In this document: positions 21,668 to 32,590 of the stretch, piece by piece | How the letters are laid out: the number at the start of each line of letters is the position of its first letter | How positions within the stretch are numbered: position 1 is the first letter of the stretch | Assembly (NCBI GenBank): GCA_964036045.1 | Contig: OZ038384.1 | Span: 99,736,871-99,800,870 of the forward strand | Length of the DNA stretch: 64,000 nucleotides | Source of the DNA: Eutreptiella sp. 'Long Island Sound 2002' | Lineage: Eukaryota; Euglenozoa; Euglenophyceae; Eutreptiales; Eutreptiaceae | Reading direction: 5' to 3' | Program-made: the position numbers and the translations under genes | The notes under the pieces: generated by a model | Seen by the model: only the letters and a program-made list of their open reading frames with translations | The model's database searches: none | Told to the model about the DNA's origin: nothing

Positions 21668-24600
21668 TATCCCCTCGCGTGAGGGGATAATTTTAAATTA
21701 TTCCCTCGCTTTAGGGTAAAGATAGGGTTAGGGTTAGAAATTCTCCCTTGATGCGAAAGGAGATTATGAAAACATTGTATGATGTGACGGGATAGTTTTA
21801 AATTATCCCCTCGCGCGAGGGGATAATTTTAAATTATCCCCTCGCTTTGGGGTAAAGGGTTAGGGTTAGGGTTGGAAATTCTCCCTTGACGCTAAAGGAG
21901 ATTATGAAAACGTTGTATGATGTGAGGGGATAGTTTTAAATTATCCCCTCGCGTGAGGGGATACTTTTAAATTATCCCCTCGCGCGAGGGGATACTTTTA
22001 AATTATCCCCTCGCTTTAGGGTAAAGATAGGGTTACGGTTGGAAATTCTCCCTTGATGCGAAACGAGAATATGAAAATGTTGTATGATGTGAGGGGATAA
22101 TTTTAAATTATCCCATCACGCGAGGGGATAATTTTAAATTATCCCCTCGCTTTGGGGTAAAGATAGGGTTAGGGTTGGAAATTCTCCCTTGACGCGAAAG
22201 GAGATTATGAAAACGTTGTATGATGTGAGGGGATAGTTTTAAATTATCCCCTCGCGTGAGGGGATAGTTTTAAATTATCCCCTCGCGCGAGGGGATACTT
22301 TTAAATTATCCCCTCGCTTTAGGGTAAAGATAGCGTTACGGTTGGAAATTCTCCCTTGATGCGAAAGGAGATTATGAAAACATTGTATGATGTGAGGGGA
22401 TAGTTTTAAATTATCCCCTCGCGCGAGGGGATAATTTTAAATTATCCCCTCGCTTTGGGGTAAAGGGTTAGCGTTAGGGTTGGAAATTCTCCCTTGATGC
22501 GAAAGGAGATTATGAAAACGTTGTATGATGTGAGGGGATAGTTTTAAATTATCCCCTCGCGTGAGGGGATACTTTTAAATTATCCCCTCGCGCGAGGGGA
22601 TAATTTTAAATTATCCCCTCGCTTTAGGGTAAAGATAGGGTTAGGGGTAGAAATTCTCCCTTGATGCGAAAGGAGATTATGAAAACATTGTATGATGTGA
22701 GGGGATAGTTTTAAATTATCCCCTCGCGCGAGGGGATAATTTTAAATTATCCCCTCGCTTTGGGGCAAAGATAGGGTTAGGGTTGGAAATTCTCCCTTGA
22801 CGCGAAAGGAGATTATGAAAACGTTGTATGATGTGAGGGGATAGTTTTAAATTATCCCCTCGCGTGAGGGGATACTTTTAAATTATCCCCTCGCGCGAGG
22901 GGATACTTTTAAAGTATACCCTCGCTTTAGGGTAAAGATAGGGTTACGGTTGGAAATTCTCCCTTGATGCGAAACGAGAATATGAAAATGTTGTATGATG
23001 TGAGGGGATAATTTTAAATTATCCCATCACGCGAGGGGATAATTTTAAATTATCCCCTCGCTTTGGGGTAAAGATAGGGTTAGGGTTGGAAATTCTCCCT
23101 TGATGCGAAAGGAGATTATGAAAACGTTGTATGATGTGAGGGGATAGTTTTAAATTATCCCCTCGCGTGAGGGGATAGTTTTAAATTATTGCCTCGCGCG
23201 AGGGGATACTTTTAAATTATCCCCTCGCTTTAGGGTAAAGATAGGGTTACGGTTGGAAATTCTCCCTTGATGCGAAAGGAGATTATGAAAACATTGTATG
23301 ATGTGAGGGGATAGTTTTAAATTATCCCCTCGCGCGAGGGGCTAATTTTAAATTATCCCCTCGCGCGAGGGGATAATTTTAAATTATCCCCTCGCTTTGG
23401 GGTAAAGGGTTAGGGTTAGGGTTGGAAATTCTCCCTTGACGCGAAAGGAGATTATGAAAACGTTGTATGATGTGAGGGGATAGTTTTAAATTATCCCCTC
23501 GCGTGAGGGGATACTTTTAAATTATCCCCTCGCGCGAGGGGATACTTTTAAATTATCCCCTCGCTTTAGGGTAAAGCTAGGGTTACGGTTGGAAATTCTC
23601 CCTTGATGCGAAAGGAGATTATGAAAATGTTGTATGATGTGAGGGGATAATTTTAAATTATCCCATCACGCGAGGGGATAATTTTCAATTATCCCCTCGC
23701 TTTGGGGTAAAGATAGGGTTAGGGTTGGAAATTCTCCCTTGACGCGAAAGGAGATTATGAAAACGTTGTATGATGTGAGGGGATAGTTTTAAATTATCCC
23801 CTCGCGTGAGGGGATAATTTTAAATTATCCCCTCGCGCGAGGGGATACTTTTAAATTATCCCCTCGCTTTAGGGTAAAGATAGCGTTACGGTTGGAAATT
23901 CTCCCTTGATGCGAAAGGAGATTATGAAAACATTGTATGATGTGAGGGGATAGTTTTAAATTATCCCCTCGCGCGAGGGGATAATTTTAAATCATCCCCT
24001 CGCTTTGGGGTAAAGGGTTAGGGTTAGGGTTGGAAATTCTCCCTTGACGCGAAAGGAGATTATGAAAACGTTGTATGATGTGAGGGGATAGTTTTAAATT
24101 ATCCCGTCGCGTGATGGATTGTTTTAAATTATAGCCTCGCGCGAGGGGATACTTTTAAATTATCCCCTCGCTTTAGGGCAAAGCTAGGGTTACGGTTGGA
24201 AATTCTCCCTTGATGCGAAAGGAGATTATGAAAATGTTGTATGATGTGAGGGGATAATTTTAAATTATCCCATCACGCGAGGGGATAATTTTAAATTATC
24301 CCCTCGCTTTGGGGTAAAGATAGGGTTAGGGTTGGAAATTCTCCCTTGACGCGAAAGGAGATTATGAAAACGTTGTATGATGTGAGGGGATAGTTTTAAA
24401 TTATCCCCTCGCGTGAGGGGATAGTTTTAAATTATTGCCTCGCGCGAGGGGATACTTTTAAATTATCCCCTCGCTTTAGGGTAAAGATAGGGTTAGGGGT
24501 AGAAATTCTCCCTTGATGCGAAAGGAGATTATGAAAACATTGTATGATGTGAGGGGATAGTTTTAAATTATCCCCTCGCGCGAGGGGACAATTTTAAATT

Positions 24601-25405
24601 ATCTGCTCGCTTTGGGGTAAAGATAGGGTAAGGGTTGGAAATTCTCCCTTGACGCGAAAGGAGATTATGAAAACGTTGTATGATGTGAGGGGATAGTTTT
24701 AAATTATCCCCTCGCGTGAGGGGATACTTTTAAATTATCCCCTCGCGCGAGGGGATACTTTTAAATTATCCCCTCGCTTTAGGGTAAAGATAGGGTTACG
24801 GTTGGAAATTCTCCCTTGATACGAAACGAGAATATGAAAATGTTGTATGATGTGAGGGGATAATTTTAAATTATCCCATCACGCGAGGGGATAATTTTAA
24901 ATTATCCCCTCGCTTTGGGGTAAAGATAGGGTTAGGGTTGGAAATCCTCCCTTGACGCGAAAGGAGATTATGAAAACGTTGTATGATGTGAGGGGATAGT
25001 TTTAAATTATCCCCTCGCGTGAGGGGATAGTTTTAAATTATCCCCTCGCGCGAGGGGATACTTTTAAATTATCCCCTCGCTTTAGGGTAAAGATAGGGTT
25101 ACGGTTGGAAATTCTCCCTTGATGCGAAAGGAGATTATGAAAACATTGTATGATGTGAGGGGATAGTTTTAAATTATCCCCTCGCGCGAGGGGATAATTT
25201 CAAATTATCCCCTCGCTTTGGGGTAAAGGGTTAGGGTTAGGGTTGGAAATTCTCCCTTGACGCGAAAGGAGATTATGAAAACGTTGTATGATGTGAGGGG
25301 ATAGGTTTAAATTTTCCCCTCGCGTGAGGGGATGATTTTAAATTATCCCCTCGCGCGAGGGGATAATTTTAAATTATCCCCTCGCTTTGGGGTAAAGATA
25401 GGGTT
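21668..25405. repeat. TATCCCC palindromic satellite (unit 1, 3.7 kb)
   Basis: ATTCTCCCTTGA anchors alternate at steps of about 137 and 167 bp (21740, 21878, 22045, 22181, 22348, 22486, 22653 and on), a dimer of about 304 bp. The 30-bp difference is one extra module of GGGGATA, TTTTAAATTATCCCCTCGCG. TATCCCCTCGC followed by its exact inverse forms a perfect 22-bp palindrome in each unit. Each subunit also carries GGGTTAGGGTTGG or GGGTTACGGTTGG, a telomere-like motif. No gene is present. Confidence 0.96.
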
Positions 25406-26604
25406 AGCTATATTATCTCTAACCCATCGTGTGAGGGGATAATTTTAAATTATCCCCTCGCGCGAGAGGATAATTATGCAAAAGTGTTTGACCCCTCTTG
25501 GACCCTTTTGCGATCCTGAAATGCCCCAATGTCAAGCCCTCTTCGAATTTTTGGAGGCTTGGGGGGGGGGACAATGGGTAACCGGAGAGTGTTGAGGGGA
25601 CTGGGACTGAGTATTTGAAACCAAAATGCAGCACGTGCACTGCTTTATGATCATTTACTTCAGCCTGAAACCTTGAGCCCGAATAAGTGGACCCCCCCCC
25701 ATTTCCCCGGGTTCCATAGTGACAATGAGAGTTGGAGTGTCCGTTGCTGCACCGCTACGATGCCCACCCCCTGCGTGTGATAGGACACTGTGCGCCACTC
25801 AAAGGATGGGCCTTGCTCCAACGTCCTTTGAAAGGGGTGGGCCTTTCAGCATTTCAAAGGGGGGGGTGCTTTTACGGCAAGGGGAGGGGGGGGGCTTTTG
25901 GGGCGGGATGGCATCCTTTGGCACCGTGTATTTTGAACCGCAGCTTGGTGCTTTTCATTTGCTTTGATGTGTACAAGGACGGTGGGCCAAAACCAATGAT
26001 TCGAGGGTAAAATCCAAGGACCGCAAGTTAAAATGCAGGCAGCGAAGGGTAAATGCAAAACGTCTATGGGAAAACCCCTAGGACCAAAAGGTAGAACCCA
26101 AGGACCAAAGGGTAACATCCAAAGACAAGAGGGTTTCTTCCCTTTTGATACAATGCCCAAAGTCACACACTGAAATGGTCCTTTGAAAGGGGTGGGCCTT
26201 TGTCCAAAAGCATTCCAAAAGAGCAAAATCCTTTCAAACGGGTGTGGTTTGCTCCAACTACTCTTGAAAAGGGTGGGCCTTGCTCCAAAATTCGGTAAAA
26301 AGGGGTTGGTCCTCGCCCCATAGCCTTCAAATGGGTGTGCCTTGTTCCCAACACCTTTTCAAAGGCTGGGCCTTGCTCCAAAGTTTTTTGAAATGGGTGG
26401 GCCTTGGTCCGAAAGCATTTCAAAAGAGTAAAATCCTTTCAAACGGGTGCGGTTTGCTCCAGTTACTCTTGAAAAGGGTGGGCCTTGCTCCAAAATTCGG
26501 TAAAATGGGTCGGTCTTGGTCCCAGAATGCAAAAATATGAGACGAAGGCGTCTAAACACAGAAATGTTGAATATTGAAGCTCGTTTTGTTTTTGATTGAT
26601 GGTT
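25406..26604. repeat. Macro-repeat head block (unit 2)
   Basis: Copy of 16741-17939 with very few substitutions, for example a longer G run near 25886. Confidence 0.9.
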
Positions 26605-26880
26605 GCAAGATCCATAGACCTGGTCTATAGACGATTTCATGGTCTATAGACCTGGTCTATAGACCTGGTTTATAGACCTGGTCTATAGACAGTCAGTCCA
26701 CCATCCAGAGACTTGGTCCAAAGACCAGATTCTATTGGATCTATAGACGAGCTGGATGCATACTGTGGATCCTTTCAAATGAGCGTTCCATTGTCTATGG
26801 ACCTGGTCCATAGGCGGTTGTATGATCTATAGACGTGGTCTATAGACCGTTTCATTGGTCTATAGCCCTAGTTTATAGAC
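26605..26880. repeat. GGTCTATAGACC block (unit 2)
   Basis: Copy of the unit 1 block; ends CTAGTTTATAG rather than CTAGTTGATAG. Confidence 0.9.
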
Positions 26881-27449
26881 CGCTTTGGGCCACCCCCCGC
26901 TTGGGTTGGTTTCCCAACGGCTACGTTTTCTAGGGTGTTCATGGCTTTTTTGCACTCCCGGCACCTTCCTCTAGAGACTAGTGTCGCTTTCACGCCCTTC
27001 GCTTTAGGGTAAAGATAGGGTTAGGGTTAGAATTTCTCCGAGCTGCATTAATGTCCGGCGCTCGCCAATAAAATCGGGGTAAAAATTGGGTATGTTTTTC
27101 GCCACACAAGGAGGCTGCTGGTTATACTTTGCACTGCACCACTGCCTCCTACCACCTTCACGCTGCTTTTCACTTCACAAATGCCTTCGTCTGTATCAGT
27201 ACATCATTTTTCAACCCAACGTAGCTCATCCGGCATGCTCACTTTGTTTTTCCTAGTTTCAGCAAAGTGGTAATAAAAAAAGCAACTTTAGAAGTTTCTT
27301 ATCAGAATTAAGCAGAAATACTTTCACATACTTAGGGTCGGTAGCAAAATGATTGGGCGCGGTACTTTGTGGTATCCCATCACCTGCCTCAAAAGGTCAA
27401 GCGGTTCGCAAAACACATAAGTACCCACTTTTTGCAGTCGTACTCTTGA
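26881..27449. other. Linker and E block (unit 2)
   Basis: Near-identical to 18216-18784; no gene recognised. Confidence 0.6.
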
Positions 27450-27577
27450 GATCATTTCAGGATATGGGTGACTGGGTAGGATCTGCCCGTTCCTAGACAG
27501 GCAGATCCAACCGAGTCTGGTTAGGAACGGGCAGAGCCTACCGAGTCAGTAATAGTCACCCATATCCTAAAATGAGC
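27450..27577. repeat. Foldback element (unit 2, upstream of type-1 SL)
   Basis: Complete 128-bp element with one arm substitution (GACTGGGTAGG for GACTCGGTAGG). Confidence 0.85.
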
Positions 27578-27783
27578 TATTGACACAGCAACCGCCCCCT
27601 ATTTCGGGGTCGCTGAGTCCAAAACGTCACTCATTTTGCGAATCCGAGACGGTGGCGTCGAGCTATGGGGGAGGGGGGTCCTAACGAGCGGTTGGGGGTC
27701 CGAAAACCCCGCTTGCGAACATGCGTTGGCGTGAAGGCGTCGCCTGGCACACCTTATGCCACACACACGCTGCACACGGGTAC

Positions 27784-27884
27784 ACACTCTGAGTGTCTAT
27801 TTTTTTTCGGTATCTACTCGCTCCTTACTAGGCAGCTTTGGTGCTTTCAGCGCCACTTTGTGGAGGCCAATGGGCCAATCTCCT
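27784..27884 (+). ncRNA. Spliced-leader RNA gene, type 1 (unit 2)
   Basis: Identical by eye to the unit 1 type-1 gene: leader ACACTCTGAGTGTCTA, eight T, CG, donor GT, GGTGC/GCGCC hairpin, CACTTTGTGG, terminal hairpin. The identity across macro-units, including the two leader substitutions, points to recent homogenisation or to maintenance of this variant. No 5S gene is upstream; the E block occupies that place. Confidence 0.88.
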
Positions 27885-28075
27885 CCAAAACCAAAGTCCT
27901 TTCCACCTGGAATCCCGTTCATAGGCTCATGCTTAGCACCCATCATTTAGTCCGCACACATGTCCCTCCCGGGGGTCTCTCTCCCCCCCTATCCCTCCCT
28001 TGGGGTCCCGTTCCCCCTTCCCTTTCATCTTCCACCCTTGCGGGATGCTCCATTTCCCGCTCCAACGGTCCGACA

Positions 28076-28691
28076 GAAAATGCACAATCGTCCAGCGGAC
28101 ATTTAAAAAATTGTCCGAAAAAAATCGTCAGCGGGACAACTCATTGCAGCCTGTGGTAAGTAAAAGTGGCTATGAAACAACGAATAAAGTTCTGTCCGTC
28201 AAATGCTACGAAAGACAAATCGTCCGACGGACAATAAAAAATTGTCCGACGGAAAATATAAAATTGTCCGTCGGACAAAAGGATAAGGTTCTGTCCGTCA
28301 AATGCTACGAAAGACAAATCGTCCGACGGACAATAAAAAATTGTCCGACGGACAATTTAAAATTGTCCGAAAAAAATCGTCAGCGGGACAACTCATTGCA
28401 GCCTGTGGTAAGTAAAAGTGGCTGTGAAACAACGAATAAAGTTATGTCCGTCAAATGCTACGAAGGACAAATCGTCCGACGGACAATAAAAAATTGTCCG
28501 ACGGACAATTTAAAATTGTCCGAAAAAAATCGTCAGCGGGACAACTCATTGCAGCCTGTGGTAAGTAAAAGTGGCTGTGAAACAACGAATAAAGTTATGT
28601 CCGTCAAATGCTACGAAGGACAAATCGTCCGACGGACAATAAAAAATTGTCCGACGGACAATTTAAAATTGTCCGTCGGACAAAAGGATAA
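28076..28691. repeat. TTGTCCG satellite (unit 2, 616 bp)
   Basis: Exactly 252 bp (one 153 + 99 module pair) shorter than in unit 1, with identical boundaries on both sides. Confidence 0.95.
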
Positions 28692-29880
28692 GGTTAGGGG
28701 GAATATCCTATTGTCCGTCGGACATTTTTTTTTGGTTTTTTTTTCGCTCTATGCATCCTAGCTATCTGGGTGAACCCTGCTGCCCTGGTGCTTTAACCGA
28801 ACCACAGCATGCATTGTGATTCAAAAGCTCATGCACTGCACCCAGCTGGGTAGCACAGCTGTGGCTAGGGTAGTCAACAGTGAAGCAAAAAAATGCACGG
28901 CGATTGCAGAGCCTCTGAGCACCCGGCAAGACAACGTGGATTATCCACGCTGAACGTGCTACCTAGTAAAGGTTGAGCCTCAGAGGTGACTCTCTGGCAT
29001 TAATGTGATGAGATGTTCATTGGTGGATTTGTTCCCGTAGCAATTGCACAAAAAGCCACCATGCATTGTCATTCAAAATGCATGGCACTCCCCTTGCTGG
29101 TCTCTCCGCTGTTTACCACAAACCATACATACAAAAAAGGCATGTTTCTGGGTAGTTCTCCATAGGCATAGTCGGCAACCCAAGGGACCCCTTCAGGATG
29201 TATCCACAGCTTCTGTGCCCCAAGCCAATGGCGTTGGTGAGGTCTCTGGGATCAGGGCATGGACATCCGAACCCGCTTTGCCAAACCAAAACATTGTCCA
29301 TCCGCCGCAGCTCCATTAAGGTCCACCGCTCACTAGTAAAATCGGGGTAAAAATTCGGGATGTTTTTCGCCACACAAGGAGGGTGCGTGGTATACTTTGC
29401 ACTGCACCACGGCTTCCTACCACCTTCAGGATGCATTCCACTTCACAAATGCCTTCCTTCCCATGATTACATCACATTCCAACCCATAGCTGCTCACCCG
29501 GGATGCTCCCCTTGCTGGTCTCTCCGCTGTTTACCACAAACCATACATACAAAAAAGGCATGTTTCTGGGTAGTTCTCCCTAGGCATAGTCGGCAACCCA
29601 AGGGACCCCTTCAAGATGTATCCACAGCTTCTGTGCCCCAAGCCAATGGCGTTGGTGAGGTCTCTGGGATCAGGGCATGGACATCCGAACCCGCTTTGCC
29701 AAACCAAAACATTGTCCAGCCGCCGCAGCTCCATTAAGGTCCACCGCTCACTAGTAAAATCGGGGTAAAAATTGGGGATGTTTTTCGCCACACAAGGAGG
29801 GTGCTGGGTATACTTTGCACTGCACCACGGCCTCCTACTACCTTCAGAATGCATTCCACTTCACAAATGCCTCCCTTCCT
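28692..29880. repeat. A' block (unit 2, two complete internal units)
   Basis: This is the longest A' copy: the internal segment of about 415 bp is present twice in full (TTTACCACAAACCATACATA at 29112 and 29530). The second copy runs to CTTCACAAATGCCTCCCTTCC before unrelated sequence starts. Confidence 0.88.
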
Positions 29881-30041
29881 TGCCGCGTTCGCTTTCTTGT
29901 CGCGTTTGAGCTAAGAGGAAATGGGCACACAGGAAGGTGTTTGGCATGAAAAGACAGCATACCTAAACACGAAGACAGTATACACAAACATCTGACGGAT
30001 CAATACCTGATAGAGGAGGCTTGCCTGAGCGGAGGGGGTTT
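29881..30041. other. Short unique spacer, nothing recognised
   Basis: 160 bp of mixed sequence (GCCGCGTTCGCTTTCTTGTC to GTTTTGACTTTGACTACCCTG) between the A' block and the 198-bp tandem repeat. No gene or RNA signal seen. Confidence 0.5.
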
Positions 30042-30850
30042 TGACTTTGACTACCCTGATAATACCTTCGACAACCCACACCGCCACTCCCGGGGGTCTC
30101 TCTCCCCCCCTATCCCTCCCTCGGGGTCCCGTTCCCCCTTCCCTTTCCTCTTCCACCCTTGCGGGATGCTCCATTCCCCGCTCCAACACCAACCCGCTTA
30201 GCCAGATTCAAACCCCGCACCCGCATGGCGAGTCTGCCACACCAAGCACTACCCTGATAATACCTTCTGCAACCCACACCGCCACTCCCGGGGGTCTCTC
30301 TCCCCCCCTATCCCTCCCTCGGGGTCCCGTTCCCCCTTCCCTTTCCTCTTCCAGCCTTGCGGGATGCTTCATTCCCCGCTCCAACACCAACCCGCTTAGC
30401 CAGATTCAAAACCCGCAGCCGCAAGGCGAGTCTGCCACACCAAGCACTACCCTGATAATACCTTCTGCAACCCTGACCGCCACTCCCGGGGGTTTCTCTC
30501 CCCTCCCATCCCTCCCTCAGGGTCCCGTTCCCCCTTCCCTTTCCTCTTCCACCCTTGCGGGATGCTTCATTCCCCGCTCCAACACCAACCCGCTTAGCCA
30601 GATTCAAAACCCGCAGCCGCAAGGCGAGTCTGCCACACCAAGCACTACCCTGATAATACCTTCTGCAACCCTGACCGCCACTCCCGGTGGTCTCTCTCAC
30701 CCCCTATCCCTCCTTCGGGGTGCCGTTCCCCCTTCCCTTTCCTCTTCCACCCTTGCGGGATGCTCCATTCCCCGCTCCAACACCAACCCGCTTAGCCAGA
30801 TTCAAACCCCGCACCCGCAGGGCGAGTCTGCCACACCAAGCACTACCCTG
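30042..30850. repeat. 198-bp tandem repeat, four copies
   Basis: GCCACTCCCGG anchors lie at 30083, 30281, 30479 and 30677, exactly 198 bp apart. Each unit has a C/T-rich half (GGTCTCTCTCCCCCC to CCCCGCTCCAACACC) and a half with AACCCGCTTAGCCAGATTCA and GGCGAGTCTGCCACACCAAG. As 198 is 66 codons, one plus frame (30041-30877) is open with a 66-residue period (for example HTATPGGLSPPLSLPRGPVP). The C/T-rich half alone occurs next to each type-1 SL gene (19308 and equivalents), so the tandem probably grew from that segment. Confidence 0.93.
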
Positions 30851-31397
30851 TTTTTTCCAACCTGTTGCATTCGGTGACGTTGCCCATCGATGTGCACAGT
30901 GATACGCTGTATGGAGAGTGTTGTCTTGGGGACAGCTTGTTGTTGGGCTTCTAGTCAGCTTTGCTGGGAGTTCTGTTTTGTATTCTTTGCACCATGTCGT
31001 GTTGTGAGCAACGTGTGTGTCTTTTGCGCAGTGCTGTCTATTGCAAGCTGTATCCAAAAATTTCCATGGTGCAGAACAAAGGTCTCATTGAAGCTCATGA
31101 TTTTCGCACATGGCCGCCAGGGCACCTTCTTAGGAGCTAGATCCCCCTCTGAGTGTGCTGAGACCATCCCGCCCCCCTCCTTGACAAGAATCTTAGAGAT
31201 TCCAAATGTGCACATGCCTCTACAATGCCACATACCTTCGGGAAATCCTTTTGTGTAACCCGCATAGGCCTGTACCCAAAGGCTAAAAAGGATTTCAAAA
31301 ATTTGCTGAACGAGGAATCTCAACAACCCTATCTCCTTGAGGGAATATATGAATGGTCCAAATGCTCGATCTAGCCGTTTTGTTTTTGATTGATGGT
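30851..31397. other. Mixed-composition spacer, no gene recognised
   Basis: About 550 bp between the 198-bp repeats and a GGTCTATAGACC block. A plus-strand frame of 122 codons (30890-31258) is cysteine- and phenylalanine-rich near its start, and an overlapping minus-strand frame exists. Neither shows a domain I know. The last 110 bp (AAAGGCTAAAAAGGATTTC onward) recur at 54635-54740. Confidence 0.5.
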
Positions 31398-31680
31398 TCC
31401 AAGATCCATAGACCTGGTCTATAGACGATTCCATGGTCTATAGACCTGGTCTATAGACCTGGTTTATAGACCTGGTCTATAGACAGTCAGTCCACCATCC
31501 ATAGACTTGGTCCAAAGACCAGATTCTATTGGATCTATAGACGAGCTGGATGCATACTGTGGATCCTTTCCAATGAGCGTTCCATTGTCTATGGACCTGG
31601 TCTATGGACGGTTGTATGATCTATAGACGTGGTCTATAGACCGTTTCATTGGTCTATAGCCCTAGTTTATAGACCGCTTT
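31398..31680. repeat. GGTCTATAGACC block (unit 2, second)
   Basis: A second block inside unit 2, next to the same linker (TTTGGGCCACCCCCCGC, then CGCTTTAGGGTAAAGATAGG) as the block in the head region. Confidence 0.9.
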
Positions 31681-32189
31681 GGGCCACCCCCCGCTTGGGT
31701 TGGTTTCCCAACGGCTACGTTCTCTAGGGTGTTCATGGCTTTTTTGCACTCCCGGCACCTTCCTCTAGAGACTAGTGTCGCTTTCACGCCCTTCGCTTTA
31801 GGGTAAAGATAGGGTTAGGGTTAGAATTTCTCCGAGCTGCACGTCACCATAGTCAGTATATGGTTTAGCGACCGTGGTGCTGAAATTTGCCAGCTGTCAA
31901 TGGAGCCTCATGATTGCAGCCACCCTGGCGTCCAGGCCCAATCAGGCCGTCGCAATGGCAACAGAATGAGGGCCATGTGGCCCTCATTCGGCGCCCTGCG
32001 CGACCCGACAGTGTGTTGTTATGGGCGCAAGGCTTTCTTCATCGCTGCTTGCCTGTCCACTGGTCGCGCAGACTACTGACCTTACCGCAGCGGTAAGCTC
32101 CTTACCTCTGCAGCTGCCTTGTGAAACGTTTCAGCAATAGCAATAACAACAAAATAGTGATGATTCTCCCACCAGCTCAATGACAAAAT
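31681..32189. other. Linker plus hairpin-containing spacer
   Basis: After the standard linker (to about 31840) comes a 350-bp stretch present only here and at 55196-55545. It holds a perfect inverted repeat, AATGAGGGCCA / TGGCCCTCATT with a 2-nt centre (31965-31988), and a second, CTTACCGCAGCGGTAAG (32081-32097). I find no convincing reading frame or known RNA. The hairpins could belong to an unrecognised structured RNA. Confidence 0.4.
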
Positions 32190-32225
32190 TTTGCAACTTC
32201 AGGTTAGGATCTTCACGGCACCTTC

Positions 32226-32275
32226 AGGTTGGGATTAGGGTTAGGGTTAGGTTCAGGCTAGGCTAGGGTTAGGAC
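32226..32275 (+). repeat. Degenerate telomere-type tract abutting the J-domain fragment
   Basis: GATTAGGGTTAGGGTTAGG, TTCAGGCTAGGCTAGGGTTA and GGACAGG: a short, degraded TTAGGG tract. On the minus strand it supplies the stop codon that ends the J-domain frame. Confidence 0.85.
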
Positions 32276-32424
32276 AGGCGGTTGTACAGGCTCAACAGTA
32301 GCGTAAACCTCTCTTTAGACAGCGGGTCGGCCTGATTTTTGTCAGGATGCACCTTAAGAGACAGCCTTAAATAGTTTTTACGAATGGTCTTCTCATCCGC
32401 CGCCTCCCCCAGTTCCAAAATCTG
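32269..32424 (-). pseudogene. DnaJ J-domain fragment, truncated (unit 2)
   Basis: On the minus strand, from about 32421 down, the frame reads ILELGEAADEKTIRKNYLRL, then SLKVHPDKNQADP and SKERFTLLLSLYNRLS, and stops at 32269. This is a J-domain: helix I (LELG), helix II (IRKNYLRLSLKV), the invariant HPD that stimulates Hsp70 ATPase, and the start of helix III (ERFTLLLSLYNRL). The domain ends at the point where A-Y-x-x-L and the D-x-x-x-R-Y region would follow, because the DNA becomes CCTAACCC telomere-like sequence. An AG precedes the first codon, so it could be an exon with its 5' part elsewhere, but no upstream J-protein exon is recognised. Most likely a captured gene fragment. Confidence 0.72.
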
Positions 32425-32430
32425 TCTGTG

Positions 32431-32590
32431 TGTCGGCGTGTGCTGTGAGTGTCATTTGAGTGTTCGCGCGTGCTGTGACTTTCATGTGAGTGTCGGCGCG
32501 TGCTGTGAGTGTCATTACTTTGTTCGCCAAACCACAGCACAGCACACCACACCACCACACCGCACCACACCACAGCACCACACCACACCA
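32431..32590. repeat. 33-bp tandem repeat and CCACA microsatellite
   Basis: Three copies of a 33-bp unit (GTGCTGTGAGTGTCATT and variants) are followed by a CCACA/CACCA-rich run (32526-32590). The long minus-strand frame through this region (32393-33091) ends in peptides derived from the repeat and is not accepted as a gene. Confidence 0.85.

Larger units (their letters stand above)
16741..25405. repeat. Macro-repeat unit 1 (8665 bp)
   Basis: The unit starts at AGCTATATTATCTCTAACCC and runs to the next occurrence of that sequence at 25406. It contains head block, GGTCTATAGACC block, foldback element, type-1 SL RNA gene, TTGTCCG satellite, A' block, half foldback, type-2 SL RNA gene and the TATCCCC satellite. 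It lacks the 5S/J-domain module. Confidence 0.95.

Noticed and set aside
30190-30240. tRNA-like T-arm motif on the minus strand of the 198-bp repeat
   Set aside because: GGTTTGAATC lacks the near-invariant C of the T-loop, no acceptor stem or anticodon arm can be drawn, and the motif is not kept in all four copies.
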